A stretch of DNA of 44,104 nt. Source: Pseudoalteromonas sp. Z1A8 (lineage in GTDB: Bacteria > Pseudomonadota > Gammaproteobacteria > Enterobacterales > Alteromonadaceae). Of this stretch, positions 15,960 through 24,420 are shown one piece after another. Every line of letters starts with the position of its first letter. Position 1 is the stretch's first letter. The stretch covers positions 1 to 44,104 of the forward strand of contig NZ_WTLB01000023.1 in NCBI RefSeq assembly GCF_011378855.1. Direction: 5' to 3'. Made by a program: the position numbers and the translations under genes. The notes under the pieces are model-generated. The model was not told the origin of the DNA. It ran no database searches and was given only the letters and a program-made list of their open reading frames with translations.

Positions 15960-17102
15960 ATGGGTAAACTGACTTCTACCTTGTGGCTTGTATTGATTGT
16001 TTTTCCGCAGCATGTTTTGGCTAACAGCCAGTACAATATGCGCAAAGGCGTAACCGATATAAGCAATAATGTATATCAGCTGCACATGACCATATTTATA
16101 ATATGTTGTGTGATTGGGGTGATAGTGTTCGCAATTATGTTTTGGGCACTGATTCATCACCGTAAATCTAAAGGGGCTGTACCTGCCCAATTTCACGAAA
16201 GCACTAAAGTAGAAATACTTTGGACAGCTATTCCATTCGTTATTTTAATTGCTATGGCAGTACCAGCCACTAAAACCCTAATTGCAATGGAAGATGCCAG
16301 CAAAGCTGATCTCACTATTAAAATTACAGGTTCGCAATGGAAATGGCACTATGAATATATGGGCGAAGACGTCGCATTTTATTCTATTTTATCCACCCCT
16401 CAAGACGAAATAGCGAATCTTGCAGATAAAAATCCTAATTATTTACTTGAAGTAGATAAACCGCTTGTACTGCCAATAAACCAAAAAGTACGTTTTTTAA
16501 TGACCTCTGATGATGTTATTCACTCTTGGTGGGTACCTGATTTTGCTGTGAAAAAAGACGCTAACCCGGGATTTATAAACGAAACATGGACCAATATTAA
16601 CGAGGAAGGTATTTACCGAGGTCAATGTGCCGAGCTTTGCGGTAAAGATCATGGTTTTATGCCCGTAGTGGTTGAAGCTAAATCTGAAGCTGACTTTAAA
16701 GTATGGCTAGCCGATGCAAAGCAAGCAAAACAAAAAGCAGCACTGGCCGACGCTGCTCTGCTTGATCAAACACTTCCTAAAGAAGAGTTAATGACTTTAG
16801 GCGAGCAAGTGTATATGGCCAGCTGCGCGGCGTGTCATCAGCCTACTGGCATGGGATTGCCGGGTGTTTTTCCTGCGCTTAAAGGAAGCCCAATAGTGCT
16901 TGGCGATATAAAAGATCACATTGATGTAGTTATTCATGGACGACCAGGTACGGCAATGCAAGCGTTTGCCAAGCAGTTATCTATAAAGCAATTAGCAGCT
17001 GTTATTACTTATAAACGTAATGCGTGGGGTAACGATACGGGTGATGTTATTCAGCCGAGTCAAATACAGGCAGCAATTGATGCCAAAGTGGAGGCGAACT
17101 AA
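15960..17102 (+). CDS. coxB: Cytochrome c oxidase subunit II with fused cytochrome c
   Basis: Subunit II takes electrons from cytochrome c. A signal peptide (1-21), two membrane helices (about 40-65 and 80-105) and a periplasmic cupredoxin domain are followed by a C-terminal cytochrome c domain. The CuA ligands are seen in [12 protein letters not shown], with an upstream HSWW histidine. The haem-binding CAACH motif is at 289-293 and the likely axial Met at 333. The fused haem domain is a feature of caa3-type enzymes. AAAGGAG precedes the ATG. It is the first gene of a long operon and overlaps coxA by one base. Confidence 0.97.
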   Translation: MGKLTSTLWLVLIVFPQHVLANSQYNMRKGVTDISNNVYQLHMTIFIICCVIGVIVFAIMFWALIHHRKSKGAVPAQFHESTKVEILWTAIPFVILIAMAVPATKTLIAMEDASKADLTIKITGSQWKWHYEYMGEDVAFYSILSTPQDEIANLADKNPNYLLEVDKPLVLPINQKVRFLMTSDDVIHSWWVPDFAVKKDANPGFINETWTNINEEGIYRGQCAELCGKDHGFMPVVVEAKSEADFKVWLADAKQAKQKAALADAALLDQTLPKEELMTLGEQVYMASCAACHQPTGMGLPGVFPALKGSPIVLGDIKDHIDVVIHGRPGTAMQAFAKQLSIKQLAAVITYKRNAWGNDTGDVIQPSQIQAAIDAKVEAN

Positions 17103-18694
17103 TGAGTAGCATAGTAGAACAACCTAACGCCAATGAAGCTGACCATGCTCATCATCCCGCAAAAGGCTTTAAACGCTGGCTTTATACAACTAACCATAAA
17201 GATATTGGTAGTTTATATTTAATTTTTTCGCTGACCATGTTTTTAATTGGCGGCGGAATGGCCATGGTGATCAGGGCTGAATTATTTCAACCTGGTTTAC
17301 AGTTGGTCGATCCTCACTTTTTTAATCAAATGACCACAGTGCATGGCTTGATTATGGTGTTTGGTGCGGTTATGCCGGCCTTTACAGGCCTTGCTAATTG
17401 GATGATCCCTTTAATGATTGGCGCGCCAGATATGGCATTACCAAGAATGAATAACTGGAGCTTTTGGATTTTACCGTTTGCATTTTTAATCCTATTGGCA
17501 TCGTTATTTATGCCAGGTGGGGGACCTGCATTTGGTTGGACTTTTTACGCACCGCTCTCTACAACCTATAGTAACGATAACACTGCAATGTTTGTATTTG
17601 CCGTACATATTATGGGGATTAGCTCAATAATGGGTGCAATCAATGTGATTGTAACCATAGTGAACTTACGTGCCCCCGGCATGACATGGATGAAGTTGCC
17701 CTTATTTGTATGGACGTGGTTAATTACTGCCTTTTTATTAATAGCGGTAATGCCAGTGCTTGCAGGGGCTGTCACTATGGTGCTTACCGATAAGTACTTT
17801 GCTACCAGCTTTTTTGATGCTGCAGGTGGCGGCGACCCGGTGATGTTTCAGCATATTTTTTGGTTTTTTGGTCACCCTGAAGTATACATAATGATTCTTC
17901 CTGCCTTTGGCATTATATCGACCATAGTGCCCACTTTTTCTCGTAAAAGACTTTTTGGTTATGCCTCAATGGTGTACGCCACATCCTCCATAGCACTATT
18001 GAGCTTTATTGTTTGGGCGCATCATATGTTTACTACAGGCATGCCGGTAGCAGGTGAGTTATTTTTTATGTACGCAACCATGCTTATATCGGTGCCCACA
18101 GGGGTAAAAGTATTTAACTGGGTTGCCACTATGTGGAAAGGCTCAATTACCTTTGAAGTACCTATGCTTTTTAGTATTGCGTTTATAGTGCTGTTTACCT
18201 TGGGTGGCTTTTCGGGATTGATGCTGGCAATTACACCGGCTGATTTTCAGTATCACGATACTTATTTTGTAGTGGCGCATTTTCATTATGTATTAGTAAC
18301 TGGAGCCGTATTTTCGATAATGGCGGGTGCTTATTATTGGCTGCCCAAGTGGACAGGCAACATGTTTAATATCACGCTAGCTAAATGGCATTTTTGGCTA
18401 TCGCTGGTGAGCGTTAACTTACTGTTTTTCCCTATGCACTTTGTAGGGCTTGCTGGTATGCCGCGTCGAATTCCCGATTACGCCCTGCAATTTGCCGACT
18501 TTAACGCAATTATAAGTATAGGCGGTTTTGCCTTTGGTTTATCGCAACTACTGTTTGTTGCTGTAGTAATTAAATGTGCACGTGGTGGCGATAAAGTGCC
18601 TGCAAAAGTATGGGATGGGGCTGAAGGGCTTGAGTGGGAAGTTGACTCTCCAGCGCCATATCATACTTTTTCTACGCCGCCGGTTATTAAGTAA
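17102..18694 (+). CDS. coxA: Cytochrome c oxidase subunit I
   Basis: The catalytic subunit holding haem a and the haem a3-CuB centre that reduces O2 to water and pumps protons. The 530-residue protein has about twelve helices. HPEVYI carries the CuB histidine and its cross-linked tyrosine, WAHHMF supplies the paired CuB histidines, and HFHYVLV holds the axial histidines of haems a3 and a. These place it in the A-type heme-copper family. It starts within the coxB stop (TAATG) and its own stop overlaps ctaG in the same way, indicating tight translational coupling. Confidence 0.98.
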   Translation: MSSIVEQPNANEADHAHHPAKGFKRWLYTTNHKDIGSLYLIFSLTMFLIGGGMAMVIRAELFQPGLQLVDPHFFNQMTTVHGLIMVFGAVMPAFTGLANWMIPLMIGAPDMALPRMNNWSFWILPFAFLILLASLFMPGGGPAFGWTFYAPLSTTYSNDNTAMFVFAVHIMGISSIMGAINVIVTIVNLRAPGMTWMKLPLFVWTWLITAFLLIAVMPVLAGAVTMVLTDKYFATSFFDAAGGGDPVMFQHIFWFFGHPEVYIMILPAFGIISTIVPTFSRKRLFGYASMVYATSSIALLSFIVWAHHMFTTGMPVAGELFFMYATMLISVPTGVKVFNWVATMWKGSITFEVPMLFSIAFIVLFTLGGFSGLMLAITPADFQYHDTYFVVAHFHYVLVTGAVFSIMAGAYYWLPKWTGNMFNITLAKWHFWLSLVSVNLLFFPMHFVGLAGMPRRIPDYALQFADFNAIISIGGFAFGLSQLLFVAVVIKCARGGDKVPAKVWDGAEGLEWEVDSPAPYHTFSTPPVIK

Positions 18695-19224
18695 TGACAC
18701 ACGCACCGTTACTTAAACGTTTGGTACTTATTTGCATAGGTATGTTTGCCTTTGCCTTTGCTTTAGTACCTTTGTATGACGTGTTTTGCGACGTAACAGG
18801 GCTTAATGGGAAGCCTTCGCTTGAGCAGGCAGAGCAAAGTACACAAATAGTGCAAGATCGCGAAATAGGCGTGAGTTTTACAACTCATGCGCAAGCTGGT
18901 GCGCCGTTTGTTGTTAAATCAAAAGAGTACAGCGTTACTGTTAAACCCGGTGCCATGCGTGAGGTGATGTTTAGTGCTAAAAATAGTAGTGACCTCGACA
19001 AAGTAATGCAGGCTGTACCATCAGTTTCGCCAGGTAAAGCGGCTAAGTATTTGCATAAAATTGCCTGTTTTTGTTTTGATCAGCAACCTCTAAAAGCAGG
19101 AGAAGAGCTTGAATTTAAATTACTGTTTTATGTTGATACCGCATTACCAAGCGATATTGAAGAGTTGACGCTGTCGTACACCGTATTTGATATTAGTGAG
19201 CAGCTAGTTGCGAGTAATAACTAG
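18694..19224 (+). CDS. ctaG: Cytochrome oxidase copper chaperone CtaG (Cox11)
   Basis: Cox11-type assembly factor that delivers copper to the CuB site of subunit I. It has one N-terminal membrane anchor (about 10-28, ending FALVPLYDVFCDVTGLNG, a family signature) and a periplasmic immunoglobulin-like domain with the copper-binding CFCF motif near 127-130. The 176-residue length is normal. It lies between coxA and coxC with overlap on the left and 35 bp to the preferred coxC start. Confidence 0.95.
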   Translation: MTHAPLLKRLVLICIGMFAFAFALVPLYDVFCDVTGLNGKPSLEQAEQSTQIVQDREIGVSFTTHAQAGAPFVVKSKEYSVTVKPGAMREVMFSAKNSSDLDKVMQAVPSVSPGKAAKYLHKIACFCFDQQPLKAGEELEFKLLFYVDTALPSDIEELTLSYTVFDISEQLVASNN

Positions 19225-19259
19225 CCTGCATGTCTAGTGTAAAACTAGGAGTAAGTAAC

Positions 19260-20135
19260 ATGAATCAAAAATATGAAAATTATTACGTACCAGAGCAAAG
19301 TCCTTGGCCAATAGTAGGGGCCATTGCGTTATTTTTTATTGCTGTAGGCGCTGCCTTAACCGTTATGAACGTAGGAAAAGAAGGCGGCAGTGGCGTTTAT
19401 TTACTGTACGTTGGCATAGCTGTACTTTTGTATATGCTTTATAGCTGGTTTAAAAATGTTATCAGCGAGTCTGATCAAGGGTTGTACTCAGCACAAATGG
19501 ATCGATCATTTAGGCAAGGGATGAGCTGGTTTATTTTTTCTGAAGTGATGTTTTTTATGGCCTTTTTTGGTGCATTATTTTATGCGCGAGTCCTATCGGT
19601 CCCATGGTTAGGTGGCGCGGGTAATAATGCAATGACCAACGAAGTACTTTGGCCTACGTTTGAAGCTGTTTGGCCTCTCGTATCTACTCCTAGCGGTGAT
19701 ACAACCCAAGCAATGGGTTGGCAAGGTCTGCCGCTTATAAATACCTTAATACTGCTTACCTCCTCAGTTACCTTACATTTTGCTCATGTAGCAATGGAAA
19801 ATAATAAGCGCACGCCACTTAAAGTGTTTTTGGGCGCCACTATTTTATTAGGTGTTTGCTTTTTAGGGCTGCAAGTTGAGGAATACATACATGCATATAA
19901 TGACCTCAATTTAACGCTTGATGCAGGTGTTTACGGTAATACGTTCTTTTTATTGACTGGTTTTCATGGCATGCATGTAACGCTAGGGACCGTACTTTTA
20001 TTTGTAATATTTTTACGGATATTAAAAGGGCACTTTACTAAAGATAAGCATTTTGCTTTTCAAGCAGCTGCTTGGTATTGGCATTTTGTTGATGTTGTTT
20101 GGTTGTGTTTATTTATATTTGTATATGTGCTGTAG
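19260..20135 (+). CDS. coxC: Cytochrome c oxidase subunit III
   Basis: A seven-helix core subunit that stabilises subunit I and its proton uptake. Motifs MSWFIFSEVMFFMAFF, EYIHAYNDL, GFHGMHVTLGT and the closing WHFVDVVWLCLF are those of CoxC. The frame is open from an ATG at 19230, but AGGAG lies eight bases before the ATG at 19260, which gives the normal MNQKYENYYVP start and 291 residues. Its last 23 bases overlap the 3' end of the antisense DUF2909 gene. Confidence 0.96.
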   Translation: MNQKYENYYVPEQSPWPIVGAIALFFIAVGAALTVMNVGKEGGSGVYLLYVGIAVLLYMLYSWFKNVISESDQGLYSAQMDRSFRQGMSWFIFSEVMFFMAFFGALFYARVLSVPWLGGAGNNAMTNEVLWPTFEAVWPLVSTPSGDTTQAMGWQGLPLINTLILLTSSVTLHFAHVAMENNKRTPLKVFLGATILLGVCFLGLQVEEYIHAYNDLNLTLDAGVYGNTFFLLTGFHGMHVTLGTVLLFVIFLRILKGHFTKDKHFAFQAAAWYWHFVDVVWLCLFIFVYVL

Positions 20136-20346
20136 CGTTTATTGGCGAGCTATTCGCTGTAATAAAACCAAGTTTAAGCGCTGCAATAACAAAAATTAAA
20201 ACAACGACCGAAAACAATACGCGACGACCTAAAAAGTGAGACATAGGTCGTCCCCCAGTTTTCCCTGACACCATAATAAACAATGCTCTAAATAAGTTAA
20301 AAAGTATAAATAGTAATAACAGTACGATAATAATTTTAATAATCAC
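20113..20346 (-). CDS. DUF2909 small membrane protein
   Basis: A 77-residue protein with two membrane helices separated by the motif GGRPMSHFLGRR, recognisable as DUF2909, which is regularly found antisense between coxC and SURF1 in gammaproteobacterial oxidase operons. The start is inferred to be GTG at 20346 (MIIKIIIVLLLL), with AAGG about ten bases before it; no ATG fits. Its 3' end overlaps coxC and its 5' end lies only 4-13 bp from the SURF1 start. Constant linkage suggests a role in oxidase assembly or regulation, not shown directly. Confidence 0.85.
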   Translation of the reverse strand: MIIKIIIVLLLLFILFNLFRALFIMVSGKTGGRPMSHFLGRRVLFSVVVLIFVIAALKLGFITANSSPINATAHIQI

Positions 20347-20359
20347 TGGGTTGAACCTT

Positions 20360-21100
20360 ATGCAGTTAGTTTTATGGCACAAACAAAAGCTTAGCTCAAT
20401 AATCACACTTTGTATGGTTGTGGTTGTTGTACTTGTGTGTGTGCGATTAGGATTTTGGCAGCTGGAGCGGGGTGAGCAAAAGCAGCAGCAACTAAACGCT
20501 ATTGCTAAGCAACAGACTCGTGGTGTGATGAGCTGGTCTCAATTACTTAACCTTCCTGATAGCTGGAACAAAACAGGTGTATTGGTTGAGTTAAAAGGGC
20601 GGTTTGTACAAAACCAATATTGGCTTTTAGATAATCAAGTTTATAACGGACAAGTAGGTTACGACTTACTTGCTTTACTAAAGCCTGACAGCGAAGAAAA
20701 AGTGATTTTAGTTAATTTAGGATGGGTAAAAGCGCCTATATCTAGAGATACACTGCCAAAGGTTACTCTGCCTAAAGATATTTTTATTCTTAAAGCGCAA
20801 ATAAAAGAAAATAACTTAAGTAGCTTTACGCTTGAAGATAAAACGACAAATAACGACTTACCTACAAGAATCCAATCTATCGATTTGAATATGCTGAGCA
20901 TTCAAAGCCAGCAATCGTTAATTAATTTTATGGCTTACAGACAAGGTACTGGTGATGAGATTGCAACACCTCATTATGAGGCTGTTGTTATGAGCCCTCA
21001 AAAGCATAGTGCCTACGCTGTGCAATGGTTTTTAATTGCTGTTGCATGTGCTGTTGTGGCTATTTTTGCGAGTAAAAAAAGGACACCTAATGAAAAATAA
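20360..21100 (+). CDS. SURF1 family oxidase assembly protein
   Basis: SURF1 helps insert haem a into subunit I. The layout is typical: one N-terminal helix (about 12-33, followed by LGFWQLERGEQKQ), a periplasmic domain with YWLLDNQVYNGQVGYDLL, and a second helix near the C-terminus after the HSAYAVQWF motif. An in-frame TTG at 20351 is an alternative start; neither start has a strong ribosome site, so translation may be weak or coupled. It overlaps the next gene by 11 bp. Confidence 0.93.
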   Translation: MQLVLWHKQKLSSIITLCMVVVVVLVCVRLGFWQLERGEQKQQQLNAIAKQQTRGVMSWSQLLNLPDSWNKTGVLVELKGRFVQNQYWLLDNQVYNGQVGYDLLALLKPDSEEKVILVNLGWVKAPISRDTLPKVTLPKDIFILKAQIKENNLSSFTLEDKTTNNDLPTRIQSIDLNMLSIQSQQSLINFMAYRQGTGDEIATPHYEAVVMSPQKHSAYAVQWFLIAVACAVVAIFASKKRTPNEK

Positions 21101-21584
21101 TCCTCTTTTTTTGTTTGTGGCTTGCTGCGCTATCCCATTAGTTTTGGCATATGGCGCATTAAAGTTCGATTGGTTACCTACTGCAATTACTAATAATGGC
21201 GAGTTTTTAAGCCAAGAAATAAAATTTGAAAATTGGCCGCAAAATAATCCAAAACAATGGACTATCGCACTTAATTATTCAAACGAATGTAACACCCCAT
21301 GCAGCGAACAGCTCAATGCACTTAATAACTTATATGTGGCACTCGGTAAAAACCAAGGAAAAGTGGATATGGCTGTAATGGGAAGCCCCAACAATAAAAA
21401 TCTACCATGGAAAATTATTACCGAGCAACAGAGTTTAAATCCTGCAAGTTTGTATTTAATTGATCATATGGGGTTAGTGGTACTTGAATATCCCTTTAAA
21501 GTCGAGCCACAAGAAAATCGTTTAGTGCAAAAAGGGTTATTAAAAGATCTAAAAAAACTACTCAATTATTCTCGTTCTAGCTAA
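21090..21584 (+). CDS. Membrane-anchored CxxxC protein of the cox operon
   Basis: A 164-residue protein with one N-terminal anchor (about 6-24) and a periplasmic domain with a thioredoxin-like pattern. CNTPC (C67-C71) matches the CxxxC copper motif of SCO proteins in spacing, and the later region (LYLIDHMGLVVLEYPF) resembles the thioredoxin-fold strand that carries the SCO histidine. Its place between SURF1 and COX15 marks it as an oxidase biogenesis factor, possibly a copper carrier or thiol reductase. I know no named family. The start follows AAAGGA; a longer frame from 21036 would run inside SURF1 and is unlikely. Confidence 0.85.
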   Translation: MKNNPLFLFVACCAIPLVLAYGALKFDWLPTAITNNGEFLSQEIKFENWPQNNPKQWTIALNYSNECNTPCSEQLNALNNLYVALGKNQGKVDMAVMGSPNNKNLPWKIITEQQSLNPASLYLIDHMGLVVLEYPFKVEPQENRLVQKGLLKDLKKLLNYSRSS

Positions 21585-21614
21585 TTGATCAGCTTATTTA
21601 AGTTGGAGTGTTTA

Positions 21615-22604
21615 ATGTATAAAAATTATAAAAACTTAGTATTAATAACAGGATTACTCGCTTTAATTGTTGTGGCTTTAGGTGCTTACACCCGCTTAAG
21701 TGACGCAGGTTTAGGATGCCCCGATTGGCCAGGCTGTTATGGCTTTTTAACGGTTCCTAAGCATGAGGCCGACATAGCCTTAGCAACTCAAAGCTACCCC
21801 GATATGATGTTCGAAACCGCAAAAGCGTGGAAAGAAATGATTCATCGCTATTTTGCAGGTGCTTTAGGGTTACTTATTTTAGGTTTATTTGTGTTGGCTT
21901 TTTTAAAACGCCAATATCCAACTACACCAGTTAAATTGCCTTTAGCTTTGCTCTTACTTGTGGTGTTTCAGGCAGCGCTTGGTATGTGGACTGTAACCAT
22001 GAACCTGCAGCCGCTTATTGTAATGGGCCACTTATTGGGTGGCTTTAGTATTTTGTCACTTATAACGCTTTTATATTTGCGACTAACTGCCAAGCCAATA
22101 ATGGGTGGAGATAGCGGCGCAAAGCGTTATTTTGTTTTGAGTTTAATTGCGCTTAGTGTATTAATTATCCAAATTTCGCTTGGCGGTTGGCTTGCTGCAA
22201 ATTACGCAGCTCCGCATTGTAGTGGTTTACCATTGTGTGATCACGCACAACCGTTTTCATTAAGTAGCGTATTTCAATTACCGCTTGAGCACAGTAATTA
22301 TGAGTATGGTGTGTTATCGCAGCAAGCACGCATGTCTATTCATTTATTACATCGTATTTGGGCACTGGTTACTTGCATTGTTCTGGCATTAATTATGTGG
22401 AAAATATACAGCAAAGCTTACTCTCAAAAAATTAAAAACTGCGTTGTGAGCGTATTACTAGTCTTACTTTGCCAAATTAGCTTGGGAGTTATTTTAGTAC
22501 ATTGGCACATTCCGTTGGGAGTTGCACTGGCACATAACTTGATGGCTGCCATACTGTTATTAAGCATGGTTAGGTTGTGTTATTACCTAAAATCACGCAC
22601 ATAA
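21615..22604 (+). CDS. ctaA: Haem A synthase (COX15/CtaA)
   Basis: Oxidises the C8 methyl of haem O to a formyl group, giving haem A for the oxidase. The 329-residue protein has eight helices and the family motifs YTRLSDAGLGCPDWPGCYG (about 19-37), MIHRYFAG, MGHLLGG, LLHRIWA and VALAHNL, which hold the haem-ligand histidines. The conserved cysteine pair of the second half (CSGLPLC) is present. The frame opens at a TTG (21585), but TTGGAG precedes the ATG at 21615, which is preferred. It works after CtaB, encoded next. Confidence 0.95.
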   Translation: MYKNYKNLVLITGLLALIVVALGAYTRLSDAGLGCPDWPGCYGFLTVPKHEADIALATQSYPDMMFETAKAWKEMIHRYFAGALGLLILGLFVLAFLKRQYPTTPVKLPLALLLLVVFQAALGMWTVTMNLQPLIVMGHLLGGFSILSLITLLYLRLTAKPIMGGDSGAKRYFVLSLIALSVLIIQISLGGWLAANYAAPHCSGLPLCDHAQPFSLSSVFQLPLEHSNYEYGVLSQQARMSIHLLHRIWALVTCIVLALIMWKIYSKAYSQKIKNCVVSVLLVLLCQISLGVILVHWHIPLGVALAHNLMAAILLLSMVRLCYYLKSRT

Positions 22605-22616
22605 AGGGGAAATATT

Positions 22617-23546
22617 ATGGCACTTATAATCGATAAAAAAACAATGCTACCCGTTAATACTCAACCGCTAACTTCGCGCGCGTATAATTTACTACAAGAC
22701 TACTTAGCAATTAGTAAATTTAAAGTAGTCGCTATGCTGGTACTAACTGCTTGGGTTGGGTTAGCACTTGCTCCCGATGTAGGGCGTGGCATGACTGTAC
22801 AGTTTATTAGCTTGTTAGGTATAGGGCTACTTTCTGCAGCAGCAGCGGTTATTAATCATGTGGTTGATAGCGAGATAGACTCAAAAATGGCACGAACTCG
22901 TCATCGCCCTGTAGCTAAAGGGCGTTTAAGTAAAACACATGCGCTTAGTTTTGCAGCTGTTATTGGGGTTGCTGGTTTTATTATGCTGATGGTGTGGGCT
23001 AATACCTTAACCGCTATATTAACGTTATTTGCATTGGTAGGTTATGCATTTGTTTATACATCATTTTTAAAGCGTGCAACGCCGCAAAATATTGTTATTG
23101 GTGGATTGGCTGGCGCAATGCCTCCATTATTAGGCTGGGTGTCAGAAACAAACCAAATGGCTGCGGCTCCCTGGTTACTCGTAATGATAATATTTACTTG
23201 GACTCCACCACACTTTTGGGCGCTTGCAATCGCTCGAAAAAGTGATTACGAACGCGCTAAAATACCTATGTTGCCAGTAACGCACGGCATCGATTTTTGT
23301 AAAACGTGCGTTGTTGCTTATTCTGTTTTACTCGCTGTTGTTTGTGTATTGCCTTATTTAATTGGTATGTCTGGATTAATATATTTAATAGGTGCGTGTG
23401 TATTAAATGCAGTATTTATATATAAGGCGGTTAAATTAAAAATTGCTGGAGATGATGAGACTGCAATGGACTTATTTCGTTTTTCGATTATTCATTTAAT
23501 GGTACTCTTTGTAATCTTATTTATAGATAAATGGCTCCCTTTATGA
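22617..23546 (+). CDS. ctaB: Protohaem IX farnesyltransferase (haem O synthase)
   Basis: Adds a farnesyl group to haem B to make haem O, the first step to haem A. It is a UbiA-family membrane enzyme of 309 residues with about nine helices. The Asp-rich site NHVVDSEIDSKMARTRHRP (about 82-100) binds prenyl diphosphate, and TPPHFWALAI is the second conserved motif. AAAGGGG precedes the ATG. Its stop overlaps the start of the SCO gene (ATGA). Confidence 0.96.
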   Translation: MALIIDKKTMLPVNTQPLTSRAYNLLQDYLAISKFKVVAMLVLTAWVGLALAPDVGRGMTVQFISLLGIGLLSAAAAVINHVVDSEIDSKMARTRHRPVAKGRLSKTHALSFAAVIGVAGFIMLMVWANTLTAILTLFALVGYAFVYTSFLKRATPQNIVIGGLAGAMPPLLGWVSETNQMAAAPWLLVMIIFTWTPPHFWALAIARKSDYERAKIPMLPVTHGIDFCKTCVVAYSVLLAVVCVLPYLIGMSGLIYLIGACVLNAVFIYKAVKLKIAGDDETAMDLFRFSIIHLMVLFVILFIDKWLPL

Positions 23547-24160
23547 AGCAGTTATGGCTTGGATTAATTGTTGTTTTAGCTTTGTTTTTATCAGCATGTT
23601 CAAATGAAAATAGCCCACCAGATGTAGATGCATTAGTTTACGAAAATGCAAAACCACTGTCTGATTTTACGCTAAACGATCAGCGCGGCGAATTGGTGAC
23701 TAAGCAACAATTTTTAGGGCAGTGGAATTTAGTATTTTTAGGCTATACAAGCTGCCCTGATATTTGCCCGTTAACGTTGGCTAAGCTTAATGCCGTTTAT
23801 AAAAACTTACAGGCAGATTATCCGTTGCAAGTTTGGTTTTTATCGGTTGATCCAAAACGCGATACGCCAGCTAAGCGAAAGCAATATATAGATTATTTTA
23901 ACCCTGACTTTTTAGCTGTATCGGGAGAGCATAAACACCTTTTTCCTGTTGTTAGGGAGCTTGGTTTAATTTATGCGATTAGTGACTCTGAAGAATCAGA
24001 GTATGCGGTCGATCATAGTGCATCCGTTGCATTAGTTGATCAAAATGGAGCCGTAAGAGCTATTTTTAAACCTGAATTTAAACAAGGTAGTGTGCCATTA
24101 ATTAATGCGACTACTTTAACTGAAGAGTTTAAAAAAATAGCCGATTACTACAAAAACTAG
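23543..24160 (+). CDS. SCO1/SenC copper chaperone lipoprotein
   Basis: SCO proteins deliver copper to, or reduce, the CuA site of subunit II. The 205-residue protein starts at the ATG inside the ctaB stop (ATGA) and has a lipobox LSAC (C19), so it is membrane-anchored and periplasmic. The copper ligands are all present: CPDIC (C71, C75) and H158 in VDHSAS. An upstream in-frame ATG at 23531 lies within ctaB and is less likely. It closes the oxidase operon and is followed by a terminator. Confidence 0.95.
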   Translation: MKQLWLGLIVVLALFLSACSNENSPPDVDALVYENAKPLSDFTLNDQRGELVTKQQFLGQWNLVFLGYTSCPDICPLTLAKLNAVYKNLQADYPLQVWFLSVDPKRDTPAKRKQYIDYFNPDFLAVSGEHKHLFPVVRELGLIYAISDSEESEYAVDHSASVALVDQNGAVRAIFKPEFKQGSVPLINATTLTEEFKKIADYYKN

Positions 24161-24182
24161 TTTTTTGCTTTTTACCAATTTT

Positions 24183-24207
24183 AAAGGAGCTTTAGGCTCC
24201 TTTTTTA
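24183..24207 (+). terminator. Terminator of the cytochrome oxidase operon
   Basis: AAAGGAGC and GCTCCTTT form an eight-pair stem with loop TTTAG, followed by further T. It begins about 22 bp after the SCO stop. Confidence 0.9.
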
Positions 24208-24224
24208 TGGTCTTTAGAGTAGTT

Positions 24225-24385
24225 ATACCAACCTGTATAAATCTTTGATCAATTTAACGGATTAAATTGCACTATAACGTCGTTAAAAATTTTTTATTTA
24301 GAACAACTAGATACAAAAATTTTTGCCTAGTTCTAGCGTAATTTTCTTAACGTTAAATAGACCCCGTATATAAGCAGGTTGGTAT
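24225..24385 (+). repeat. 161 bp fold-back repeat, copy A
   Basis: Ends are the perfect 11 bp inverted repeat ATACCAACCTG / CAGGTTGGTAT. Inside are a hairpin AATTTAA-CGGA-TTAAATT, a larger fold-back from AGAAC...CTAG to CTAGTTCT around CAAAAATTTTTG, and the palindrome TTAACGTTAA. There is no coding capacity. It is nearly identical to 43958-44104 (about four changes in 147 bases) and is the reverse complement of 26777-26937. It lies between convergent genes, after the oxidase terminator. Confidence 0.9.
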
Positions 24386-24420
24386 TAATAAAATAACCTA
24401 GTGGCTTTTACGTTAGGTCG

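Noticed and set aside
15838..15972. A 45-codon plus-strand frame with TTG start overlapping the coxB start
   Set aside because: It has no ATG and no ribosome site and runs into coxB in another frame; composition alone does not support a gene.
15765..16196. A 143-codon minus-strand frame opposite the cox leader and coxB start
   Set aside because: More than half of it is the antisense of coxB, it has no ribosome site, and the product has no recognisable feature.
24225..24385. A CRISPR array or riboswitch reading of the repeats
   Set aside because: The copies are kilobases apart with no spacers, and they lie after genes rather than in leaders.
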